Positions 17,028 to 25,006 are shown, counted from the first letter of the stretch. The stretch is 64,000 bases of DNA from Listeria swaminathanii (GCF_014229645.1 NZ_JAATOD010000003.1:62001-126000), one strand, 5' to 3'. Notes: generated by a model from the sequence alone, not told the origin. Program-made: numbers and translations.

Positions 17028-17072
17028 AAACAAAGGGCACCTTTATATATTCTAAAGGTGCCCTTTGTTTTA
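17028..17072. terminator. bidirectional terminator inside the LXG island
   Basis: Long perfect inverted repeat: AAAACAAAGGGCACCTTTA, loop TATATTC, then TAAAGGTGCCCTTTGTTTT. It ends transcripts of the immunity pair 17073-17860 and isolates the orphan tip at 16348-16965 from upstream transcription. Confidence 0.92.
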
Positions 17073-17423
17073 TTAAGAATACTCTATAAAAATTTCGCTA
17101 TCTAAGTTATCTTTTAATAACTTAATTAGTTTCATCATAATCTCTTGTGTAACATTATCCAATACTTTTATATCGATTGTTCCAAATTGTTCCAAGGCTT
17201 TTTTGTTGTCTGGAATCACCCAAGGGCTTTCATCATACCAGCCTTCATATAAATGATAATAATATGCTAAAGAAACCCATCTACCATCAACTGGACTAAA
17301 TTCATTCATAATATTGTTAAAGTAGCCTTCCCACATTTCTATACCTGTTTTCTCACCATTTATATAAGTATAAAAGTCAATTTCTGGATATCCTTCGAAA
17401 CCTGTATAATAATTTTTCAACAT
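17073..17423 (-). CDS. putative immunity protein, aromatic-rich
   Basis: The 116-residue acidic protein is rich in Tyr and Trp (LAYYYHLYEGWYDESPW) and has no signal or membrane segment. I recognise no family. It overlaps the preceding gene by four bases (ATGA), so the pair is translationally coupled. Position after decayed toxin sequence and before a terminator suggests an immunity protein left behind after toxin loss. This role is inferred from context only. Confidence 0.6.
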   Translation of the reverse strand: MLKNYYTGFEGYPEIDFYTYINGEKTGIEMWEGYFNNIMNEFSPVDGRWVSLAYYYHLYEGWYDESPWVIPDNKKALEQFGTIDIKVLDNVTQEIMMKLIKLLKDNLDSEIFIEYS

Positions 17424-17860
17424 CAGGTTAATTCCGCTTTAATTGCAATTAATTCTGTATCCTTCACATAAAAAGTAAGGTTTTCAGAAATAATTTCTTT
17501 ATTGTATTTATACATATTACTGAAATATAGTATAAAATAATCACCATGGTTAAAAATTCTTACTTTTGGAATAAAAGTTTTGTTCTCAACAATATCAGTA
17601 TCAATCATCGGAAATCCATTTTGTACTACAGTATTTTTTTCTTCCCATAAGGTGATTAAATTATCTGTTTGTGCGGGGAAAATGCACTCTATCTCCCCGA
17701 TTACCCCTTCATCATTCAACCACACCATAACGTTACTTCCTAATCTGTAGGTGTAGAAATTGTCATTCATTTTTTCAGTTACAATATCAAAATTTTTAAT
17801 TTCATCTATAAAAGAAACTTCACTTTTTATTGTTTGTGGTAATATTTTTTTTATTTTCAA
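17423..17860 (-). CDS. putative immunity protein of the LXG island
   Basis: The 145-residue protein starts at TTG 17860 (LKIKKILPQTIKS), with AAAGGAG seven bases upstream. The frame stays open upstream to about 18055, but that part reads as broken toxin sequence. The protein is soluble, beta-rich and acidic, and no family is recognised. It is coupled by ATGA to the gene at 17073. It probably neutralises a toxin whose gene is now degenerate at 17861-18165. Function is inferred from context. Confidence 0.55.
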   Translation of the reverse strand: MKIKKILPQTIKSEVSFIDEIKNFDIVTEKMNDNFYTYRLGSNVMVWLNDEGVIGEIECIFPAQTDNLITLWEEKNTVVQNGFPMIDTDIVENKTFIPKVRIFNHGDYFILYFSNMYKYNKEIISENLTFYVKDTELIAIKAELT

Positions 17861-18165
17861 AATTATACTCCTTTTATATGGAATATGAGCATCTAAAACT
17901 TTCCGCTCGAAATAAACCCGAAACACTGGATTTCTAGGTTCTCCCTTATTCGTATGATAAATTTGTTGTATTGCTAGAAAATACAACGTAGAATACCATT
18001 TTCTGTTGCCCTGTGACTTGTTTTGAACGTCTTTTCCTTTGCCCGAGGAACTCACGAAATAGCTAGTACCTTGACTTGTCCCTCAAGCCTTTTCATCATA
18101 ACATGCCCACCGTTTGCATTGATATTTGAATTTGTTCTTTCAAACCTACTCCACTTCTCGCATTT
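17861..18165 (-). pseudogene. frameshifted remains of a toxin C-terminus
   Basis: On the minus strand one frame reads NINANGGHVMMKRLEGQVK and ends at a TGA near 18050; the next frame continues as SSSGKGKDVQNKSQGNRKWY for about 60 codons. Neither has its own ribosome site or N-terminus. I read this as one former toxin tip broken by a frameshift, upstream of its surviving immunity gene (17423-17860). It is also unusually AT-rich. An unrelated short gene cannot be excluded. Confidence 0.4.
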
Positions 18166-18168
18166 CTT

Positions 18169-18453
18169 TTATTCAAATGAAATTTGTACTGTATTTTCAT
18201 TTGTGCTCTGTTTTATCTGTTGTATAATTTCTTGTACTTCAGATTCAGAAAGCTTTTTATTTTCATAAGGAGGTTCCCAATTCTTCATAGAATCTTTAAA
18301 TACAACAAATTTACCTCCAACTAACATTTCTCCACCTGCTTTCACTACATATCCATTCTCTAAATCCAATTTCACATGTGAACTACTACCTGTAATTTTT
18401 ATTTCATTTACTTCCTTCCAAAAAAATTTTTTCAAGTCCTGTTTTAGGAACAA
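18169..18453 (-). CDS. Imm74-like immunity protein with damaged start
   Basis: The body, starting at about EIKITGSSSHVKLDLENGYV and containing KAGGEMLVGGKFVVFKD, looks like the Imm74 family of polymorphic-toxin immunity proteins. The expected start lies after GGAAGGAAGTAA at ATG 18407, but from there the frame hits a stop after one codon (ATG AAA TAA). Insertion of one base would restore ATG into the Imm74 frame. The only in-frame start available is TTG at 18453, inside the toxin remnant and without a good ribosome site. It is therefore probably a recently inactivated gene, although the body frame is intact. Confidence 0.6.
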   Translation of the reverse strand: MFLKQDLKKFFWKEVNEIKITGSSSHVKLDLENGYVVKAGGEMLVGGKFVVFKDSMKNWEPPYENKKLSESEVQEIIQQIKQSTNENTVQISFE

Positions 18454-18748
18454 TCGTTGTTATTTTCGTTAAGTTAGGATTATTTTTTAATCTAGGTTAC
18501 TCAGCATTTTCCAAAATAATTCCTTTTCTCAAAGTTGAACCAACTACTGCACGAACTTCACCAGAAACTTGTTCTGCATAAGAACCAGAAGCCAAATCCC
18601 ATGCTTTCATTGACTCAGGATTATTAAAATCCCAGTCTGGCATTTCAATTCTTTCCTTCCAATGACTTTTATCTGAAATTTTTATTTGTTCTGGAGTAGC
18701 ATTTCCTGAGACACACTGGTTTTTGAGACAGAGAAACTTATTTTCCAA
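18404..18748 (-). pseudogene. toxin C-terminal fragment with in-frame stop, partner of the Imm74-like gene
   Basis: The frame contains ATPEQIKISDKSHWKERIEM and PDWDFNNPESMKAWDLASGS, a conserved tail seen at the C-terminus of Gram-positive polymorphic toxins. It meets TAA at 18497-18499 but continues in the same frame as PRLKNNPNLTKITTIVPKTG to a TGA at 18404, directly at the start of the immunity gene. So a nonsense mutation cuts the tail, and the N-terminal LXG part is missing altogether. Upstream lies the terminator of the intact toxin-immunity pair. It is a dead cassette or a donor. Confidence 0.7.
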
Positions 18749-18758
18749 CTATGTAATT

Positions 18759-18786
18759 AAGATAAAACAGGCACCTGTTTTATCTT
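18759..18786 (-). terminator. terminator after the LXG toxin-immunity pair
   Basis: AAGATAAAACAGG, two-base centre, CCTGTTTTATCTT: a perfect 13-base inverted repeat 23 bases after the immunity stop codon. The U-tract is weak, so it may act partly as an mRNA-stabilising hairpin. Confidence 0.75.
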
Positions 18787-18808
18787 AAACTATTTATAAT
18801 TCACGAAT

Positions 18809-19180
18809 CTATATTGAAAATGATTCTTGATATTTTTTTAACTCATTATCTAGGAGTAATTTTTTTTCGGGGTAGGATTCTACATACCTGTTACATATAA
18901 TATTCAAATAATAATAAAATTGTTTATAGTCAATCACTATTTCACTTCCAGAGTATAATCCAAACTCTACTCCGTCAAATCCTTCCCCCTGAGCAATATC
19001 ATATTCATCTAAGTCTCCCGGAAAAAGACATGTACCCGATTCCACTCCAAATCCCTCTCCTTTTGAAACGGAATTTATTATTGAAATAAATTCTTCATCA
19101 GAAATTTCATCAAAAACTACTTTTACAGGATATTGTTTTTCATTAATTAACTCACTATTTTTGATTCTTTCATGAAACAT
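18809..19180 (-). CDS. CdiI-like immunity protein for the EndoU-type LXG toxin
   Basis: The 123-residue acidic protein contains ISDEEFISIINSVSKGEGFG and AQGEGFDGVEFGLYSGSEI, the pattern I associate with CDI ribonuclease-toxin immunity proteins. ATG at 19180 has AGGAGGG about eight bases upstream; an in-frame TTG at 19201 overlapping the toxin stop is possible but has no site. It lies 17 bases after the toxin gene and before a terminator, the standard cognate position. It should bind and block the toxin tip in the cytoplasm. Confidence 0.72.
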   Translation of the reverse strand: MFHERIKNSELINEKQYPVKVVFDEISDEEFISIINSVSKGEGFGVESGTCLFPGDLDEYDIAQGEGFDGVEFGLYSGSEIVIDYKQFYYYLNIICNRYVESYPEKKLLLDNELKKYQESFSI

Positions 19181-19197
19181 ATTATTTTCCCTCCTAC

Positions 19198-20625
19198 TCA
19201 ATCAGGATAAAATGAAGTAATTTTACCATCTTCATAGTACCCTCTCCATGTTTTACCTGTATTATCTTTACCAGTCCATTCTCTTGGTAAACTCCCGTCG
19301 TCTGGATTAGAAGTAGCATTATTAGCTGCTTCTAATCCCCTGTTTATATACTCTTCATCAGATATCACTTTAGGATTATATATTGTTTTTTTATAAATCG
19401 TTTTTTTATACCGTCCTGTAGGATTTCCTTTGACATCTAATTCTGGTATACGATACTCTACAACAGATACTCCAGGAATGTCCGTTGGTGTTTGTTTTAC
19501 AATTTCTACGTCATTTTTGAAAAATTCTTCACTATTATGAGCACCACCAATGCCCCTTTTTCGCGGGACATTCGGATCTGTATTTCTTATATGGTCCTCC
19601 AATTCTGGAGTTTTTTCTATTTTTTTAACCCCACTAGCTTTCTTCCTTCTATTTAACCAAGCTTTAGGAAGCTTGAACTTCTTCCCTTTATAACCCCCAA
19701 CAGTATAACGAAAAATAAGACCGCTTATAATACCAAACCCTTGCGATTTACTTATCTCTTGTCCAGTAACCGGGTCTCTTCCTTTTTTCACCGATTGAAT
19801 AACCGCCTGCAACAACTCGGCTTCTTCCTGTGCTTCATTGCTTTCATGCGGCATTTCCCCACCAAATACGGCGGCATTATACGCATTCGTAGCTTCTATG
19901 TCTACTATACCATTTTTCATTAACACCCACATTTGACCACGGTACGTTTTTTGGTATTCGTCAAAATTGAATGTTTTTGCGTTATCGTTTAATGCTTTTT
20001 CTAGGACGTTTTGCATCCGGGTTACGGTGGTGAAATTCAGCTTGCTCATATCATAGGTGCCCGTTTTACTATTAAATTGAATATTCGACTGGAGTTCGCG
20101 TATAGTTTGCTGAATTCCTCGGACTAAATCTGTTAAATTATCAAAAAAACCGCCATGACTTTGTTCAAATGCCAAGTATTTTTCTAAGATATTTTCCTGT
20201 TTGTAGGCGATACTCAGCTGGGAACGATAGCTCTGCATTTGCCCTTCCGTTCCGGTATTCATTCGCTGGGCTAATGCTTCTTTTTTCGCTTCAATACGAT
20301 CAATCATCTTCCCGAGTTCATATAAGCCATCCGCATCAATTCTTGCATCAGCCGAACCGTCCACTTGGGCGTGAAAATCAGCTATATATTGCGCTAATCG
20401 TTCTTCACTTTCGTTCATGGCTTCGATTATCGCGTCACATAATGGAAAATAGGTCATTTGGTAATAATTTTTCGATGCGTCAACCGCTTTTCCTTTTAAA
20501 CTGCCGTCTTCGGTATAGTTTTTCACAGCATTTTTGATGTCTTGAATGTTTTTTCTTCCTGTTTCATTGGCTGTATGTAGTTGGTGCGCAAAGGCTTGTA
20601 TTTCTCCGATGTCAATTCGGCTCAC
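19198..20625 (-). CDS. LXG-domain type VII secreted toxin with EndoU-like RNase tip
   Basis: The 475-residue protein has an N-terminal LXG helical domain (about 1-235, starting MSRIDIGEIQAFAHQLHTAN), a linker that recurs at 16675-16977, and a C-terminal toxin domain (about 360-475). The tip shows GIGGAHNSEEFF, KKTIYNPKVIS and the terminal WRGYYEDGKITSFYP, a pattern I associate with bacterial EndoU RNases of CDI toxins. The GTG start at 20625 has AAAGGAG upstream and overlaps the preceding stop (GTGA). LXG toxins are exported by the Esx/type VIIb system, whose genes are not in this window, and act on neighbouring bacteria. Tip assignment is from memory of motifs. Confidence 0.82.
   Translation of the reverse strand: MSRIDIGEIQAFAHQLHTANETGRKNIQDIKNAVKNYTEDGSLKGKAVDASKNYYQMTYFPLCDAIIEAMNESEERLAQYIADFHAQVDGSADARIDADGLYELGKMIDRIEAKKEALAQRMNTGTEGQMQSYRSQLSIAYKQENILEKYLAFEQSHGGFFDNLTDLVRGIQQTIRELQSNIQFNSKTGTYDMSKLNFTTVTRMQNVLEKALNDNAKTFNFDEYQKTYRGQMWVLMKNGIVDIEATNAYNAAVFGGEMPHESNEAQEEAELLQAVIQSVKKGRDPVTGQEISKSQGFGIISGLIFRYTVGGYKGKKFKLPKAWLNRRKKASGVKKIEKTPELEDHIRNTDPNVPRKRGIGGAHNSEEFFKNDVEIVKQTPTDIPGVSVVEYRIPELDVKGNPTGRYKKTIYKKTIYNPKVISDEEYINRGLEAANNATSNPDDGSLPREWTGKDNTGKTWRGYYEDGKITSFYPD
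19642..19944 (-). repeat. shared LXG linker, copy 1 (inside the full toxin gene)
   Basis: This segment encodes the region from YRGQMWVLMKNG to WLNRRK of the full toxin and matches 16675-16977 without gaps. Recombination between the copies would delete the current EndoU-like tip with its immunity gene and fuse the LXG domain to the orphan tip. Confidence 0.85.
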
Positions 20626-20990
20626 TGTAACAACTCCTTTTGTAAATCTTGTTGTTGATTTTCTAATTGGTAGATGTTTTTTCGGCAAGCGGTGATTTTT
20701 TGTTGGCATTCCTCTTCATTTGCTTGGATTTTTTTATGCCACTTCTGTTTTTCTTCTTCCTGTAAATCTGCCAAATAGTAGCCGAAACTTCTCGATTCTG
20801 CGCCTTGCCAGACTTCGCGCAAAAATTCGAGCGACTCCCGTTCTTCTTGGTTAACACGCGCAACATCTTCCGCTAACCACTCTTGTTCATTTTGTTGTCG
20901 TTGTAAATCTTGCAAAAAATCTTCGGCCACGGATTGTTCTTTTTTCAGCAGTTGCAATTGCGCCTCCGCTTGCTGGCTCTTTGCATCCAT
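20622..20990 (-). CDS. DUF3958-type LXG partner protein (Lap2-like)
   Basis: The 122-residue protein is almost entirely charged alpha-helix (QAEAQLQLLKKEQSVAEDFL, KWHKKIQANEEECQQKITAC), with two predicted antiparallel helices. It occupies the second position of the three-gene order DUF3130, DUF3958, LXG seen in streptococcal and listerial LXG operons, where these small partners bind the LXG domain and target it to the type VII apparatus. It abuts the stop of the first gene and overlaps the GTG of the toxin by four bases. Family name is by context and helical pattern. Confidence 0.75.
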   Translation of the reverse strand: MDAKSQQAEAQLQLLKKEQSVAEDFLQDLQRQQNEQEWLAEDVARVNQEERESLEFLREVWQGAESRSFGYYLADLQEEEKQKWHKKIQANEEECQQKITACRKNIYQLENQQQDLQKELLQ

Positions 20991-21275
20991 TTATTTACCC
21001 CCCAATCCCATGCTCCGTTCAAGCTCTTGGTCTTTGCGAGTAAATGATGCACCCAATTCTTTCAATCTTTTGGCATCTGTTCCTACCACACCTTGAAAAT
21101 TGTCCACCGCGTCTACCAAATCAAACAATGCAGTTCGAAAGTGATTGATGGAATTGGCTCGACTATAGGCCATATTGCCACCTTTCATCGGTAAATATTC
21201 AGCTGATTTCCCTTTAGATTCTAGCTTTGTCGCGTGTTTTTTCAATGTTGTTTCTTTAACTTTTATTTCACTCAT
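20991..21275 (-). CDS. DUF3130/SACOL2603-family WXG100-like LXG partner (Lap1-like)
   Basis: The 94-residue helical protein has the size and features of the WXG100-related SACOL2603 family: a central FRTALFDLVDAVDNFQGVVG and a C-terminal helix ending in LERSMGLGGK. In homologous systems it forms a complex with the DUF3958 protein and the LXG domain and supplies the type VII export signal. It is the first gene of the toxin operon, with the promoter probably in 21276-21433. Start ATG is at 21275, with GAGGTG upstream. Confidence 0.78.
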   Translation of the reverse strand: MSEIKVKETTLKKHATKLESKGKSAEYLPMKGGNMAYSRANSINHFRTALFDLVDAVDNFQGVVGTDAKRLKELGASFTRKDQELERSMGLGGK

Positions 21276-21433
21276 TTCTGCACCTCATCTCTGTCTATAA
21301 TAATGAAACCTTATCCTTTAATTATAGCACCGGGCGCGCTCTCCTTTTGTGAGCGTTTTGTGAATTTATCCTTTGAAAATTGGCTGAGACACGTTTTTTA
21401 CGCTTCTATTTTAAGTACATTTTCTTTAAAAAA

Positions 21434-21472
21434 CAAAAAAACACTTTGACTTAAAAAATCAAAGTGTTTTCA
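21434..21472 (-). terminator. terminator of the ctaP-permease operon
   Basis: Arms AAACACTTTGA and TCAAAGTGTTT around CTTAAAAAA, followed on the minus strand by T7. It lies four bases past the stop of the last permease gene. Confidence 0.9.
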
Positions 21473-21475
21473 AAT

Positions 21476-22372
21476 TTAGTATCTACGTGATAAACCTTTT
21501 CTCAGTACATCGCCAAGGACGTTAAACGAAAGAATCGTCATTAAAATTAATAATCCTGGGAAAAGCGCCAAGTAAGTTGCTTCGCCGACGTAACCTTGCG
21601 CATTGTTCAGCATGCTGCCCCACGAAGCGTTAGGTTGTTGAACGCCGAGGCCAAGGAAACTTAGTGCTGACTCGGTTAAAATGGCTGTAGCGACGTTTAA
21701 TGAAGCTGCAACGACGATCGATGGCATCGCGTTTGGAATGATGTGTTTGAACATAATGTGAAAAAATCCGCCACCGGATGACTTAGAGTACAAAATGAAT
21801 TCACGTTCTTTTAGCGTCAGAGTTTCTGCCCGGACTATCCGCGCCACTTCCATCCAAGAAAGCAATCCGATAATGATAATAATGTTCGAAATTCCCGGTT
21901 TTAAGTACGCATTTAAAATCATCAGTAGGAAAAATGACGGAATCGACATGAAAATATCAAGAAAACGCATCACCATATTGTCAACGAAGCCACCAAAGTA
22001 ACCACTAACTGTACCAGCGAGCGTTCCAACGACAACGGCAATCATCATTGCAAACACACCGACAAGTAGCGAAACCCGGCCACCATATAAAACACGCGTC
22101 AAGTAATCCCGACCATGGTCATCTGTCCCAAACCAGTGCGACGAATTTGGCGGCATCAATTTGTCCTGAACGGAAAGAGCGTTGGGATCATAAGGCGAAA
22201 GGAACGCGAAGATACAAGCGACCGTAATAATAATTAGCACACTCGTCGCAAAAACAGCGCGGCGGTCAGCAAGCATAAAGCGCCAAAAACTCCGCTCTCG
22301 TGTTGCGTGAACGACTTCTGCATCCCGCTCGAAATCTTGCATTGTTTTTTTCGAAAAATCTAATCGCATCAT
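21476..22372 (-). CDS. peptide/nickel-type ABC transporter permease (OppC/DppC family)
   Basis: The 298-residue protein has a cytoplasmic N-terminus, a first helix at about 40-60, then the BPD_transp_1 domain with five helices and the EAA-like loop around YSKSSGGGFFHIMFKHIIPN. SALSFLGLGVQQPNASWG is the classic OppC/DppC C-terminal signature. I choose ATG at 22372, with GGGGTGAGG upstream. It forms the inner-membrane channel with the OppB-like gene, seven bases upstream, and the CtaP binding protein. No ATPase gene is present; one must be borrowed from elsewhere. Position fits Lmo0137. Confidence 0.92.
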   Translation of the reverse strand: MMRLDFSKKTMQDFERDAEVVHATRERSFWRFMLADRRAVFATSVLIIITVACIFAFLSPYDPNALSVQDKLMPPNSSHWFGTDDHGRDYLTRVLYGGRVSLLVGVFAMMIAVVVGTLAGTVSGYFGGFVDNMVMRFLDIFMSIPSFFLLMILNAYLKPGISNIIIIIGLLSWMEVARIVRAETLTLKEREFILYSKSSGGGFFHIMFKHIIPNAMPSIVVAASLNVATAILTESALSFLGLGVQQPNASWGSMLNNAQGYVGEATYLALFPGLLILMTILSFNVLGDVLRKGLSRRY

Positions 22373-22379
22373 GAATTCC

Positions 22380-23330
22380 TCACCCCATTTCCCTAATCCG
22401 CGGATCGACAATCATATAAGCTAAATCGGCCAGCAAGTTTCCGATAATTAATAACAGCGCTGAAAATAGCGTAATCGCCATAATAACCGGATAATCTAGT
22501 TGAAAAATCGCATTAATTCCAAGCGAGCCCATGCCCGGCCATGAAAAAATACTTTCGGTAATAAAAGCGCCTGTAATGACTTGCGGAAGTGACATCCCAA
22601 GCAGCGTTATGACTGGCAACAAGGAATTTTTCAAGACATGATGCCCCATAATTTGCACTTTTGACAGCCCTTTTGCATAACCGAATAAAACATATTCTTC
22701 TTTTAATTGGTTAATGGTATTCGAGCGAACGTAGCGATAGTATGCCGCGCACCCTTGGAAAGTCAGCGTTATAACTGGCAAAATTGCATGCTCCGCCATA
22801 TCCCAAAAAGAGTCGACCCCAATCGTTCGCATTCCTAAACTCGGAAGCCAACCTAGCTGAATTGAAAATACATCTATTAAAATCATTCCAAACCAAAAAA
22901 TCGGAATCGAAATCCCTATATAAGAAATCCCGTTTAACACTTTATCAATCCACGTATTTTCATAATTCGCCGCAACCAAACCAAGCGGAATCGACAACAA
23001 TAGCGTCAGCACGAGTGAAGTTCCCACCAAACCAAGTGTCGCCGGAATTCTCTCTAAAATTTGTTGTAAAACTGGCTGGCTATTCACAATCGAATAACCA
23101 AGATTCCCTTGCAACAAATTTCCAAGCCAAATAAAGTACTGCACATAAATCGGTTGATCAAGTCCTAAGCTCTGTCTAATCCGCTCCACATCATCAGGAT
23201 TCATATCAGGCGTAACAAAGGAATTCACGGGATCTCCGGGCGCTAATTTGATAAGGGCAAACGAAATAATCGAGATAATAAATAGCATCGGAATAATTTG
23301 CAATACGCGTTTTATGATTGTTTTTAGCAT
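22380..23330 (-). CDS. peptide/nickel-type ABC transporter permease (OppB/DppB family)
   Basis: The 316-residue protein shows the OppB N-terminal signature (FALIKLAPGDPVNSF, LGLDQPIYVQYFIWL), six membrane helices, and the coupling loop YAKGLSKVQIMGHHVLKNSL, then FITESIFSWPGMG. It is the partner of the OppC-like permease. It lies 101 bases after ctaP, with a hairpin between (23368-23412) that could reduce transcription of the permeases relative to the binding protein. Position fits Lmo0136, part of the CtaP-linked transport locus. Confidence 0.92.
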   Translation of the reverse strand: MLKTIIKRVLQIIPMLFIISIISFALIKLAPGDPVNSFVTPDMNPDDVERIRQSLGLDQPIYVQYFIWLGNLLQGNLGYSIVNSQPVLQQILERIPATLGLVGTSLVLTLLLSIPLGLVAANYENTWIDKVLNGISYIGISIPIFWFGMILIDVFSIQLGWLPSLGMRTIGVDSFWDMAEHAILPVITLTFQGCAAYYRYVRSNTINQLKEEYVLFGYAKGLSKVQIMGHHVLKNSLLPVITLLGMSLPQVITGAFITESIFSWPGMGSLGINAIFQLDYPVIMAITLFSALLLIIGNLLADLAYMIVDPRIREMG

Positions 23331-23367
23331 AATTTATCTCCTATCTAAAACACTAAAAATGACAAGT

Positions 23368-23412
23368 AAAAATCTGAACCTGCCAAAAACAAGCATGGCA
23401 GGCCAGATTTTT
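23368..23412 (-). terminator. intercistronic hairpin between ctaP and the permease genes
   Basis: On the minus strand AAAAATCTGGCCTGCCA pairs with TGGCAGGTTCAGATTTTT around a ten-base loop, with a T run at the end. Probably a leaky terminator or a processing site that sets a high ratio of binding protein to permease. Confidence 0.75.
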
Positions 23413-23431
23413 CACGAATGATTTTTAATTA

Positions 23432-25006
23432 TTATTCCGTTAAATATAATTTAGAAAGATCACGGAACATTGTTACTGGTTGTGGTGTTGCAGCTTTTTG
23501 TCCACCATAACGGCTATCAAGAGCGAGTACTGCATTATCATAAGAAATTGGATAAATTACAGCGTCATCAGCAATTGTGTTTTGGATTTTTTCATAGATT
23601 TCTTGACGTTCTTTATCGTCAGCAGTTACAGCGCCTTTTTCCCAAAGTGCGTCTAGGTCTTTGTTGTGGTAGTTAGAGTAGTTGTAAGGCGCATCGCTTA
23701 GGTATAGAGATTTATATGCATCAGGATCGTTCCCCATGATATAACCATTTAGCGCGATGGAGTAATCTGCATTTTTACGGTCAAGTGTGATGTTGCTAAG
23801 TGCGTTTGGATCAGTTGGTTTTAAGTCAAGTGTCACGCCGATTTCTTTGTATTGTTGTTGCAAGTAAAGCGCGATACTTTCTTGTGATTTACTGTTGTTT
23901 AAATAGTAAACAGTTAGTTTTTGACTTGTATCAAAACCACTTTCTTTTACTAATTTTTTCGCTTTGGCAATGTCTTGGTCGTATGTTTCTACTTTATCAG
24001 TGAAATATTTCGTGTTTTCTGTTAGGAACGAGGAAGCTGGTTTTGCGTATTCATCTGAACCGTATGCAGCATCAATGATATCTTCACGGTCAAGCGCATA
24101 AGAAAGGGCTTGGCGAAGTTCTTTTGATTTAAGTGCTGGTTGGTTTTCGTTGAATGTCGCATAGCTTAAGCGATTTTCTGGGTAAGTGATAATGTTTACC
24201 GCGCTCGCTTTTTCTACTTTGTTTCTATCAGAAGGTTGAATGGATTTTAAGTTGATTTCACCATTTTGCAGGGCCAAATTAGCTGCGTTTTGGTCTTTTG
24301 TGATTCGGAAAGTAACTTTATCCAATTTTGGTTTGCCGTCAAAATAGTCGTTGAATCTTTCTAGGGAAACATATTCGCCTGTTTTGTATTCAACAAATTT
24401 GTACGGACCTGAGCCGATTGGATTTTTGTTTTTATCACTTTTCTCGATGTTTTCTACCCCTTCAAAAATGTGTTTTGGAATTGGGAAGAAAGTTTTAATT
24501 GTATTTTCAAAGGCTGGAGCAACAGTTGGCAATGTGAATTTCACCGTTGTGTCGTCTACTGCTTCTACTTTTACAGGTTTATTGTCAAAAACAAAGTTGC
24601 CGCGGTTCGGGCTGTTTTGTTTTGTATCTAAAATAGAATTTACAGTAAATACTACATCGTCTGCAGTTAAAGGTTTGCCGTCGTGCCAAGTTAAACCATC
24701 TTTTAGTTTCACAGTGTAAGTTAAGTTGTCATCTGAAATATCTAAGCTTTTTGCAAGTGCCGGTTTCCCGTCAACTTCCCAAAATAGCGGTGCGTATATA
24801 GCTTGTTGAATCGTTAATGTTACACGGTCAGAAGCGTAGTTCGGATTGATAACTTCTGGATCTCCTGTAACTCCGATAATAAGAGAGCCGCCGTCTTTCG
24901 CTTTGCCTGAACCGTTTGCTTTGTCTGAACTAGCGCCAGAACCTCCGCAAGCCGTTAACACCAAGGCAAAAACCGAGATAACCGCTACTAATAAAAATTT
25001 CTTCAT
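23432..25006 (-). CDS. ctaP: CtaP, cysteine-transport-associated substrate-binding lipoprotein
   Basis: The 524-residue SBP family 5 lipoprotein has the lipobox VLTAC, a Gly/Ser/Lys linker, then GSLIIGVTGDPEVINPNYAS, YTVKLKDGLTWHDGKPLTAD and the C-terminal SDAPYNYSNYHNKDLD. By position and type it is Lmo0135, named CtaP in L. monocytogenes, where it is linked to cysteine uptake, acid resistance and adhesion. A SAM-I riboswitch directly upstream links it to sulfur amino-acid status, which fits that role. It heads the operon with the OppB/OppC-like permeases. ATG is at 25006. Confidence 0.88.
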   Translation of the reverse strand: MKKFLLVAVISVFALVLTACGGSGASSDKANGSGKAKDGGSLIIGVTGDPEVINPNYASDRVTLTIQQAIYAPLFWEVDGKPALAKSLDISDDNLTYTVKLKDGLTWHDGKPLTADDVVFTVNSILDTKQNSPNRGNFVFDNKPVKVEAVDDTTVKFTLPTVAPAFENTIKTFFPIPKHIFEGVENIEKSDKNKNPIGSGPYKFVEYKTGEYVSLERFNDYFDGKPKLDKVTFRITKDQNAANLALQNGEINLKSIQPSDRNKVEKASAVNIITYPENRLSYATFNENQPALKSKELRQALSYALDREDIIDAAYGSDEYAKPASSFLTENTKYFTDKVETYDQDIAKAKKLVKESGFDTSQKLTVYYLNNSKSQESIALYLQQQYKEIGVTLDLKPTDPNALSNITLDRKNADYSIALNGYIMGNDPDAYKSLYLSDAPYNYSNYHNKDLDALWEKGAVTADDKERQEIYEKIQNTIADDAVIYPISYDNAVLALDSRYGGQKAATPQPVTMFRDLSKLYLTE

